Assembly: GCA_946222495.1 (NCBI GenBank) | Contig: CAMICF010000047.1 | Location: 1-16,115, forward strand | Reading direction: 5' to 3' | DNA: 16,115 nucleotides | Source: an uncultured Janibacter sp. | Lineage (GTDB): Bacteria > Actinomycetota > Actinomycetes > Actinomycetales > Dermatophilaceae | Shown here: in pieces, positions 5,581 to 15,283 of the stretch | Position numbering within the stretch: position 1 is the first letter of the stretch | Layout of the letters: each line of letters opens with the position of its first letter | The notes under the pieces: generated by a model | Seen by the model: only the letters and a program-made list of their open reading frames with translations | Told to the model about the DNA's origin: nothing | Databases searched by the model: none | Program-made: the position numbers and the translations under genes

Positions 5581-6822
5581 GTGAGAGCCTGGCCGTCCCC
5601 GAACATCCCCCTCGTCCCCGGCGAACCCATCGCCCTTCGTCTTCACGACGTGGCCCGAGGGGTGGTCGCCCCCGTGGAGCAGTCCGACCCGGGCCGGCTC
5701 TACGTGTGCGGTGTGACGCCCTACGACACCACCCACATGGGGCACGCGGCGACCTACGTGACCTTCGACCTCGTGGGCCGCGCGATGCGCGACGGCGGAC
5801 GGGCCGTGACCTACGTGCAGAACGTCACGGACGTCGACGACCCGCTCTTCGAGCGGGCCGAGCGGGACGGCGTCGACTGGCGGGACCTGGGGCAGGACCA
5901 GATCGCCCTCTTCCTCGAGGACATGACCGGGCTCGGTGTCATCGCACCCGACCACTTCATGGGCGTCATGGAGTCGATGCCCGTGATCATCGATTCTGTG
6001 ACGGCCCTCGTCGACCGGGGCGTCACCTACGAGGTCGTCGAGGACGGCGTCCGCGACACCTACCTCGACCTCGCGACCGCCGGCGGGCTCGGCGAGCTGA
6101 GCCATCTCGACCGCGACACGATGCTCACCTTCTCCGCCGAGCGCGGGGGAGACCCGGAGCGCCCGGGCAAGCGCGACCCGCTCGACCCCATGCTGTGGAA
6201 GGGCGAGCGAGACGGCGAGCCCGCCTGGGACGGAGGGGTCCTCGGCCGCGGACGCCCCGGCTGGCACATCGAGTGCACCGCCATCGCCATGGAGCACCTC
6301 GGCGACCGGATCGACGTGCAGGGCGGCGGGACGGACCTCGTCTTCCCCCACCACGAGATGTCGGTCGTCCAGGCCGAGGCGCTCACCGGTGTCCGGCCCT
6401 TCGCGGTCCACACGGCGCACCAGGCGATGGTCGCCTACGACGGCGAGAAGATGAGCAAGTCCAAGGGCAACCTCGTGCGGGTCTCGACCCTGCGGGAGCA
6501 GGGCGTGGACCCCATGGCGATCCGTCTCGTCCTCCTCGACCACCACTACCGCGGCGAGTGGGAGTGGACCGACGACGACCTCGCGGCCGCGCAGGCACGC
6601 CTCGAGCGCTGGCGCTCCGCCATGTCCACCAACGGTGGCCCCGACGCCACGGCGACGATCGCCACCCTTCGCGCTGCCATCGCGGACGACCTGGACACCC
6701 CCACCGCCCTCGCCGCCGTCGACGCCTGGTGCGAGACGTCGTTGACGTCCGGGGGAGAGGTCACCGCCGCGCCCGGCGAGCTGGCCCGCGCCGTGGACGC
6801 CCTGCTCGGCATCCGCCTCTGA
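5581..6822 (+). CDS. mshC: Cysteine-GlcN-Ins ligase (mycothiol biosynthesis)
   Basis: MshC couples L-cysteine to 1-D-myo-inosityl 2-amino-2-deoxy-alpha-D-glucopyranoside using ATP, the penultimate step of mycothiol synthesis. The 413-aa protein is a cysteinyl-tRNA synthetase paralogue lacking the tRNA-binding C-terminal part. The cysteine-binding CGVTPYDTTHMGHA block spans residues 43-56 and holds the HMGH form of the HIGH motif at 52-55. Zinc ligands are probably C43, C232 (WHIEC) and H257 (FPHHE). KMSKS is at 290-294. The CGVTPYD signature and the short length favour MshC over CysS. The GTG start has a leaderless -10 6 nt upstream. The gene lies directly downstream of the phosphatase-DUF3090-SCO1664 cassette and converges with the PAC2 gene. 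Mycothiol itself is an actinobacterial thiol, which supports the taxonomic call. Confidence 0.95.
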   Translation: MRAWPSPNIPLVPGEPIALRLHDVARGVVAPVEQSDPGRLYVCGVTPYDTTHMGHAATYVTFDLVGRAMRDGGRAVTYVQNVTDVDDPLFERAERDGVDWRDLGQDQIALFLEDMTGLGVIAPDHFMGVMESMPVIIDSVTALVDRGVTYEVVEDGVRDTYLDLATAGGLGELSHLDRDTMLTFSAERGGDPERPGKRDPLDPMLWKGERDGEPAWDGGVLGRGRPGWHIECTAIAMEHLGDRIDVQGGGTDLVFPHHEMSVVQAEALTGVRPFAVHTAHQAMVAYDGEKMSKSKGNLVRVSTLREQGVDPMAIRLVLLDHHYRGEWEWTDDDLAAAQARLERWRSAMSTNGGPDATATIATLRAAIADDLDTPTALAAVDAWCETSLTSGGEVTAAPGELARAVDALLGIRL

Positions 6823-6828
6823 CGGAGA

Positions 6829-6847
6829 CCGGTCGAGCGGTGACCGG
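6829..6847. terminator. Weak hairpin between convergent mshC and PAC2 genes
   Basis: CCGGTC (6829-6834) pairs with GACCGG (6842-6847) across a 7-nt loop, in the 40-nt gap between the mshC stop and the PAC2 stop. The stem is only 6 bp and no T run follows, so it is a possible bidirectional terminator by position only. Confidence 0.3.
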
Positions 6848-6862
6848 ACGAGCAGGTGACCG

Positions 6863-7720
6863 TCAGGCGGGACCCTTGGTGTCGCCGCCGCGACGGCGGA
6901 GGTAGCGCTCGAACTCCTTGGCGATGGCGTCGCCGCTCGCCTCCGGCAGCTCCGACGTGTCCTGGGCGCTCTCGAGGGAGGACACGTACTCCGCGACGTC
7001 CTCGTCCGTGCTGGCGAGCTCGTCGACGCCTCGCTCCCAGGCGCGCGACTCCTCCTCGAGCTCCTCGCGCTCGATGACGGTGTCCAGGAGGTCCTCGAGC
7101 TGTCCGATGAGCGCCAGGCTCGCCTTGGGGCAGGGCACCTGTGCGGCGTAGTGGGGGACCGCGGCCCAGGACGAGATGGAGATCATCTCGGCCTGCTGGG
7201 CGCCGTCGGCGATGACACCGGTGATGCCCGTCGGGCCCTCGTAGGCGGACGGCTCGAGGTCGAAGCGGTAGGAGGTCGCCTCGTCCGGGCTCGAGGAGGA
7301 GACCGGGATGGGGCGCGAGTGGGCGACATCGGCGAGGAGTGCCCCGAGCGTGATGACCGTGCCGACACCGTGCGCGGCGGCCAGATCGAGCAGCTCGGTG
7401 GTGAAGGCGCGCCACCGGAAGGAGGGCTCGATGCCCGTGACGAGGAGGACGTCGCGACCGAGGCTGTCCGGGGAGGCGAGGAGGATCCTCGTCGTGTTCC
7501 AGTGGATGCCGCGGCCCTGACCCTGGTTGGTGACCCGTGGACGGGTCACCTGGAAGTCGTAGTAGTCCTCGGGATCGATGGCGGCCACGGTCTCGGCCTC
7601 CCACAGCGTCGTGAGGTGCTCGACGACGCGGGTCGCCGCCTCGCCGGCGTCGTTCCAGCCCTCGAAGGCGAGGATCATCACCGGGTCGTGCAGCTCTGGC
7701 AGGTCCTCGATCTCGATCAC
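6863..7720 (-). CDS. PAC2 family protein (proteasome assembly chaperone-like fold)
   Basis: This is a 285-aa protein of the PAC2 family, named for the eukaryotic proteasome assembly chaperone 2 and common in actinobacteria. Characteristic elements are the N-terminal MIEIEDLPEL, the FEGWNDAGEAAT block (residues 19-30), the LLVTGIEPSFRWRAF segment, the LGALLADVAHSRPIPV stretch and the glycine-rich YEGPTGITGVIADG region. The C-terminal third is acidic and helical and ends in ERYLRRRGGDTKGPA. The biochemical role of the bacterial members is not settled. A longer start, GTG 7729, overlaps the -10 hexamer TAGGGT. I chose GTG 7720 because it lies 7 nt after that hexamer and gives the usual family N-terminus. 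The proteasomal ATPase gene is in the same window but not adjacent, so a proteasome role is suggestive only. Confidence 0.9.
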   Translation of the reverse strand: MIEIEDLPELHDPVMILAFEGWNDAGEAATRVVEHLTTLWEAETVAAIDPEDYYDFQVTRPRVTNQGQGRGIHWNTTRILLASPDSLGRDVLLVTGIEPSFRWRAFTTELLDLAAAHGVGTVITLGALLADVAHSRPIPVSSSSPDEATSYRFDLEPSAYEGPTGITGVIADGAQQAEMISISSWAAVPHYAAQVPCPKASLALIGQLEDLLDTVIEREELEEESRAWERGVDELASTDEDVAEYVSSLESAQDTSELPEASGDAIAKEFERYLRRRGGDTKGPA

Positions 7721-7727
7721 GTCTTCC

Positions 7728-7746
7728 ACCCTACGACGCGTACCGT
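7728..7746. promoter_or_regulatory. Compact divergent leaderless promoters (PAC2 / HAD)
   Basis: On the - strand, TAGGGT (7733-7728) ends 7 nt before the GTG at 7720. On the + strand, TACCGT (7741-7746) ends 6 nt before the GTG at 7753. The two start codons are separated by only 32 nt. These hexamers decide the starts of both genes: the alternative GTGs at 7729 and 7747 overlap or abut the -10 elements. Confidence 0.55.
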
Positions 7747-7752
7747 GTGGGC

Positions 7753-8442
7753 GTGAGCACCGCGCACCCCGCCCTGCCCTCGGCCGTTCTCTGGGACATG
7801 GACGGCACCCTCGTCGACACCGAGCCCTACTGGATCAAGGCCGAGCACGAGCTCGTCGAGGAGTTCGGGGGGACCTGGACGCACGAGCTCGCAATGCAGC
7901 TCGTGGGCAACCCGCTCCTCGTCTCCGCGCAGTTCATCCTCGACCACTCGCCGGTCGACCTCACGGCCGAGGAGGTCGTCCACCGGATGCAGTCGCGCGT
8001 GGTCGAGCAGATCGGCGAGGCCGTGCCCTGGCGGCCCGGTGCCCGCGAGCTGCTCGACGCCTGCCGGGCCGAGGGCGTGCGCTGCGCCCTCGTGACGATG
8101 TCGTGGACCGACCTCGCCGGCGCCGTCGTCGCGGCAGCAGCGCCGGGCTCCTTCGAGCTCATGGTCACGGGGGACCGGGTCACCCACGGCAAGCCCCACC
8201 CGGAGCCCTACGAGACCGCCGCACGCGAGCTCGGGGTGCGCGCCGACGACTGCATCGCGCTGGAGGACTCACCGACCGGGGTCCGCTCCGCCGCTGCTGC
8301 CGGGGTCCCGACCCTGGCGATCCCGCACGTCGTCGAGGTGCCGCAGATCGCGGGCGCGGTGCCGGTGTCGACCCTGTCCGGGGTCACCCCCTTTGACCTG
8401 ATCCCGCTGGCGACCACCCCCGCCACCACCGCATCTCCTTAA
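7753..8442 (+). CDS. HAD-superfamily hydrolase (beta-phosphoglucomutase/phosphatase-like)
   Basis: This is a 229-aa HAD hydrolase with a helical cap, resembling the beta-phosphoglucomutase/phosphoglycolate phosphatase group. Motif I is DMDGT at 15-19, with nucleophile D15 and acid/base D17. Motif II is the VTMSW region (114-118). Motif III is K147 in GKPHPEPY, and motif IV is EDSPTG (171-176). The catalytic set is complete, so the enzyme should dephosphorylate or isomerise a phosphorylated metabolite in the cytoplasm. The substrate cannot be read. GTG 7753 is preferred over GTG 7747 because TACCGT ends 6 nt before it. The C-terminal TTPATTASP is encoded next to an exact direct repeat that carries the stop codon. 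The gene is divergent from the PAC2 gene and convergent with the RecB-like gene. Confidence 0.9.
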   Translation: MSTAHPALPSAVLWDMDGTLVDTEPYWIKAEHELVEEFGGTWTHELAMQLVGNPLLVSAQFILDHSPVDLTAEEVVHRMQSRVVEQIGEAVPWRPGARELLDACRAEGVRCALVTMSWTDLAGAVVAAAAPGSFELMVTGDRVTHGKPHPEPYETAARELGVRADDCIALEDSPTGVRSAAAAGVPTLAIPHVVEVPQIAGAVPVSTLSGVTPFDLIPLATTPATTASP

Positions 8443-8481
8443 GGTCGTGCCGTCGCAGGCCGCATCTCCTTAAGGTCGTGC
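8429..8481. repeat. Tandem direct repeat carrying two convergent stop codons
   Basis: A 22-bp sequence at 8429-8450 is repeated exactly at 8460-8481 (period 31 bp, 9-bp spacer). Each copy contains the palindrome CCTTAAGG, which reads TAA on both strands. Copy 1 supplies the TAA of the HAD gene at 8440-8442, and copy 2 supplies the TAA of the RecB-like gene at 8472-8470 on the minus strand. Because each copy is nearly self-complementary (GCA...CCTTAAGG...TGC), the pair can also fold into one longer hairpin that might act as a bidirectional terminator. Confidence 0.85.
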
Positions 8482-9287
8482 GGTCTCGGGGGTGGTGAGC
8501 TCGACGACCTCGGGCATCGGGGGAGGAGTGCCCCCGAAGCTCGGGCACAGCGGCTTGAAGTCGCACCAGCTGCAGAGCCGCGAGGGGTTCGGACGGAAGT
8601 CTCCCTCGGCCACCGCACGCTCGATGGCCGCCCACACGGCCTTGACGTTGCGCTCGAGGGCGAGGAGATCCCCTTCGTCCGGCTCGTACCTGATGACCGT
8701 GCCGTCGCCGAGGTAGACGAGCTGGAGCAGGTCGGGGATCCGGCCTGTCCGCCGCCACATGACGAGGCCGTAGAACTTCATCTGGAAGAGGGCCTTGCCC
8801 TCGAAGCCGGCCCCGGGGGTGCGGCCGGTCTTGTAGTCGACGACGCGCACCTGCCCGGCGGGCGCCACGTCGACCCGGTCGACGATGCCGCGCAGCGTCA
8901 GACCGTCGATCTCGACCTCAACCTTGACCTCACGTTCAGCCGGTTCGAGCCTCGAGGGGTCCTCGAGGGTGAACCACCGGTCGGTGAGCTTGCCGGCGTC
9001 GGCGAACCAGGAGTCCTCGGTGATCTTCGGGTCCGCACTGATCATCTCGGCCAGCTCGGGACGCTCGGCCACGAGCGCCGCCCACCGCCCGGGGATGAGT
9101 CCCCGAGCGGCCTCGGGCGTGCGCTCCGCGGCCGGCAGGTCGAAGATGTCCTCGAGCACGGCGTGGACGAGCGTCCCCCGGACCGCGGCCGGGGAGGGCG
9201 CCTCGTCCAGACGGTCGATGGTGCGCAGGCGGTACTTCAGCGGGCACTGCTTGTAGTCAGCCGCCCGCGAAGGGGAGATCGCCGGCT

Positions 9288-9291
<4 letters not shown>
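8470..9291 (-). CDS. RecB family nuclease with predicted Fe-S cluster (Cas4/AddB-like)
   Basis: This is a 273-aa PD-(D/E)XK nuclease of the RecB/Cas4 type. The nuclease core is visible: H43 in GTLVHAVLE, D138 in GIVDRVD, D152-Y-K154 in VVDYKTG, and Q170-x3-Y174. Four cysteines match the iron-staple arrangement known from AddB and Cas4: C16 (YKQCPLKYR) before the nuclease core, and C240-x2-C243-x5-C249 after it. This predicts a [4Fe-4S]-stabilised DNA exonuclease. No helicase domain is present and no CRISPR array is nearby. The frame stays open far upstream through the metH region, but that is a GC artefact. The start is the GTG at 9291, which overlaps the metH stop as GTGA, so it is translated by coupling. 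It corresponds in gene order to Rv2119 of M. tuberculosis. Its cellular role, probably in DNA repair, is inferred. Confidence 0.9.
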
Positions 9292-13010
<3,719 letters not shown>

Positions 13011-13018
13011 TCTCGCAT

Positions 13019-13024
13019 CCTCTC
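13019..13024 (-). promoter_or_regulatory. Ribosome binding site of metH
   Basis: On the minus strand GAGAGG lies 8 nt upstream of the GTG at 13010. An ATG overlapping this region (13018 on the minus strand) is out of frame and meets a TGA within three codons, so the GTG is the start. metH is one of the few genes in the window with a normal leader. Confidence 0.55.
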
Positions 13025-13069
13025 AGAGACCGAAATCGACCTCCCATCGTCTCCGTCACACCGCTCGCC

Positions 13070-13075
13070 TAGGGT
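13070..13075 (+). promoter_or_regulatory. Leaderless -10 element of the site-2 protease gene
   Basis: TAGGGT ends exactly 6 nt before the ATG at 13082, with no Shine-Dalgarno sequence. It overlaps the palindrome CCTAGG (13068-13073). No clear -35 is visible. Confidence 0.6.
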
Positions 13076-13081
13076 CGTGCC

Positions 13082-14188
13082 ATGGCTGAGCCCCCCGAGC
13101 ACCGTCCGAGGGGAGTCCTCCTCGCCACCATCGGCTCGGTCCCCGTGTACCTCGGCTGGTCCTGGCTTCTCCTCGGCGTGGTCATCGTCGTCATCGTCGG
13201 GCCCGGGACGGCGGCCCGCTTCGGGCCCGTGACCGGGTACGGCATCGCCCTCGCCCACGCGGTGGCGCTCCTGCTGAGCGTCCTCGCCCACGAGGCCGCG
13301 CACGCCGTGACCGCACGGGCCTTCGGCCACCGCGTGCACCGCGTGGTCGCGGACCTGTGGGGCGGGCACACGGCCTTCGACGCCAAGCACGGCACCGCGT
13401 GGACCGCTGCGGCCATCGCCGTCGTGGGCCCCCTGACCAACGGCCTCATCGCCCTCCTCGCCTTCCTCGGGGCGGTCGTGTCCGACGGTCCGGTGCTCGG
13501 GACCCTCCTCGGGGGCGTGGCCTTCGTCAACGGCGCGCTGGCCCTCTTCAACCTCATGCCGGGCCTGCCCCTCGACGGCGGCCAGGTCGTCGAGTCTCTC
13601 GTGTGGGTGGCGACCGGCGACCAGGGCCGCGCACGCATCATCGCCGGCTGGTGCGGCCGGGTGCTCGTCGCGATCCTCGTCGTCCTCATCATCGGGCTGC
13701 CGCTCCTGCGGGGTGCCTCGCCCCAGCTGACGACGACCCTCTGGACGGCCCTCATCGGGGCCTTCCTCTGGTCGGGGGCGAGCTCGGCCATCGCCCAGGG
13801 AAGGGCGATGGGCACGATCGGCGGACTCGACGTCGATGCCGTCATCGAGCCGGCCGCCGCCGTCCCCGCCGATGCGCCGCTGTCGGGGCTCACCTCCCTT
13901 CGCGCGCTGCCCGTGGTCGTCGATGCCACCGGCCGGCCCCTCGGGCTCATCGACCACGACGCCCTGCGGTCCGTCCCCCCGGACGCCGTCGACCGGACCC
14001 CCGTGTCCGCGGTGACGACGCCCGCGCCGGAGGGATGGAGCACCGAGCTGCGGCCCGGGCACGAGGCGATGGACCTCGTCGTCGCCTTCCAGGAGTCCCG
14101 CTCGAGCATCGTCGCGGTGACCCGGGACGGAGCCCTCCGGGGAGTGGCCCGCGTGCAGCGGGTCAACGCCGCACTCTCGCGCAACTAG
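13082..14188 (+). CDS. Site-2 protease family membrane metalloprotease with CBS-like tail
   Basis: This is a 368-aa intramembrane zinc protease of the S2P/M50 family (Rip3/SpoIVFB-like branch). The zinc-binding HEAAH is at residues 70-74, and the third ligand D165 lies in NLMPGLPLDGGQ. Hydrophobic segments occur at about 24-40, 53-73, 110-132, 138-158, 193-209 and 217-236, giving about six membrane helices. Residues from about 245 to the end form a soluble domain that looks like a degenerate CBS pair (ALPVVVDATGRPLGLIDHDAL, then SSIVAVTRDGALRGVARV), as in the SpoIVFB/Rip3 branch. It probably cleaves a membrane-anchored regulator or signal peptide; the substrate is unknown. The ATG has a -10 6 nt upstream. 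The gene is divergent from metH and 11 nt ahead of trmI, and its TAG stop forms part of the putative trmI -10. Confidence 0.92.
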   Translation: MAEPPEHRPRGVLLATIGSVPVYLGWSWLLLGVVIVVIVGPGTAARFGPVTGYGIALAHAVALLLSVLAHEAAHAVTARAFGHRVHRVVADLWGGHTAFDAKHGTAWTAAAIAVVGPLTNGLIALLAFLGAVVSDGPVLGTLLGGVAFVNGALALFNLMPGLPLDGGQVVESLVWVATGDQGRARIIAGWCGRVLVAILVVLIIGLPLLRGASPQLTTTLWTALIGAFLWSGASSAIAQGRAMGTIGGLDVDAVIEPAAAVPADAPLSGLTSLRALPVVVDATGRPLGLIDHDALRSVPPDAVDRTPVSAVTTPAPEGWSTELRPGHEAMDLVVAFQESRSSIVAVTRDGALRGVARVQRVNAALSRN

Positions 14189-14191
14189 ACT
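14186..14191 (+). promoter_or_regulatory. -10-like element of trmI overlapping the upstream stop codon
   Basis: TAGACT begins with the TAG stop of the site-2 protease gene and ends 8 nt before the ATG at 14200. The spacing would give a leader of one or two bases. The match is weaker than the other hexamers because of the 8-nt gap. Confidence 0.4.
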
Positions 14192-14199
14192 CGCCGACC

Positions 14200-15225
14200 A
14201 TGAGTGCCACCGGATCCGCCTACCGCCGAGGACCGTTCCGCGAAGGGGACCGGGTCCAGCTGACCGACCCGAAGGGTCGCATGCACACGATCACGCTCGT
14301 CCCGGGCAAGGAGTTCCACACCCACCGCGGTCACGTGAAGCACGACGACCTCATCGGCGAGCCGGACGGCTCCACGGTGACCAACACCTCGGGCACCGAG
14401 TACCTCGCGCTCCGACCCCTGCTCTCGGACTACGTCATGTCGATGCCGCGGGGAGCCGCCGTCGTCTACCCCAAGGACGCCGGGCAGGTCGTGGCCATGG
14501 CCGATGTCTTCCCCGGCGCCACCGTCGTCGAGGCGGGGGTGGGCTCCGGCGCGCTGTCGATGTCCCTCCTGCGCGCCGTCGGCGACACCGGCCGCGTGCA
14601 CTCCTTCGAGCGGCGGGCGGACTTCGCTGACATCGCCCGGGCGAACGCCCAGGCCTTCTTCGGCGAGGACCACCCGGCGTGGACCGTCACGGTCGGGGAC
14701 CTCGTCGAGTCCCTGCCCGATGCCGTCGAGCCCGGCACCGTCGACCGTGTCGTCCTCGACATGCTCGCGCCGTGGGAGTGCCTCGACGTCGTCGCCGAGG
14801 CACTGACGCCCGGTGGCGTGCTCATCTGCTACGTCGCGACCGCCACCCAGCTGAGCAAGGTCGCCGAGGCGATGCGCGACCACGGCACCTTCACCGAGCC
14901 CGATGCCTGGGAGTCACTCGTGCGCGGCTGGCACCTCGAGGGACTCGCCGTCCGTCCGCAGCACCGCATGCACGGTCACACCGGGTTCCTCATCACCACC
15001 CGGCGGCTCGCCCCCGGGGTCACCCCGCCGATGCGCAAGCGCCGTCCGGGGCGTGGCTACGCCGCCCAGGAGGAGACGGCCACGGAGCACGAGAACGCCG
15101 CCACGGAGGCGACTCCCGGCGTCGACGACGCCGAGTGGACGCCCGAGGCGGTCGGGGAGCGGGTCGCGTCGCCGAAGCGGATGCGCAAGCTCGCTCGCGG
15201 AGTGGTCCCCCCTTCGCCTCGGTGA
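14200..15225 (+). CDS. trmI: tRNA (adenine(58)-N1)-methyltransferase TrmI
   Basis: TrmI methylates N1 of adenine 58 in the T loop of tRNAs (in Mycobacterium, Rv2118c), using AdoMet. The N-terminal beta domain covers about residues 7-75 and includes GDRVQLTDPKGRMHTITL and the EFHTHRGHVKHDDLIG segment. The Rossmann methyltransferase domain runs from about 82, with the AdoMet glycine loop EAGVGSG at 111-117, acidic E137 in FERR and D187 in VVLDMLAPWE. RPQHRMHGHTGFLITTRR (252-269) closes the fold and is typical of TrmI. Residues 280-341 are a charged, probably disordered tail containing an acidic stretch. The ATG at 14200 is the first sensible start after the site-2 protease stop. The tail makes it longer (341 aa) than the 280-residue M. 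tuberculosis enzyme, as in several related actinobacteria. Confidence 0.95.
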   Translation: MSATGSAYRRGPFREGDRVQLTDPKGRMHTITLVPGKEFHTHRGHVKHDDLIGEPDGSTVTNTSGTEYLALRPLLSDYVMSMPRGAAVVYPKDAGQVVAMADVFPGATVVEAGVGSGALSMSLLRAVGDTGRVHSFERRADFADIARANAQAFFGEDHPAWTVTVGDLVESLPDAVEPGTVDRVVLDMLAPWECLDVVAEALTPGGVLICYVATATQLSKVAEAMRDHGTFTEPDAWESLVRGWHLEGLAVRPQHRMHGHTGFLITTRRLAPGVTPPMRKRRPGRGYAAQEETATEHENAATEATPGVDDAEWTPEAVGERVASPKRMRKLARGVVPPSPR

Positions 15226-15265
15226 CCCTCCGGGTGGAGACTGGGAGCCGACCGCCCCACCGGGT

Positions 15266-15274
15266 GGGAAGGGA
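15266..15274 (+). promoter_or_regulatory. Ribosome binding site of arc
   Basis: A purine-rich GGGAAGGGA tract ends 9 nt before the ATG at 15284 and supports this start over the in-frame ATG at 15299. The preceding 58-nt gap after trmI holds a small self-complementary stretch, CCCACCGGGTGGG (15256-15268), of unclear meaning. Confidence 0.6.
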
Positions 15275-15283
15275 GCACAGCCG

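Noticed and set aside
4891..6546. Long minus-strand open frame opposite mshC and the SCO1664 gene
   Set aside because: It has the same GC-driven antisense pattern, no motifs, and overlaps two well-supported genes.
8429..8481. CRISPR-like repeat
   Set aside because: There are only two copies with a 9-bp spacer, and they sit across stop codons. No cas genes are present. The Cas4-like nuclease next to it is a conserved actinobacterial housekeeping gene.
13011..13081. Possible cobalamin or SAM riboswitch upstream of metH
   Set aside because: Only 71 nt separate metH from the divergent gene, which is too short for a cobalamin riboswitch. No B12-box-like or SAM-riboswitch core is visible.
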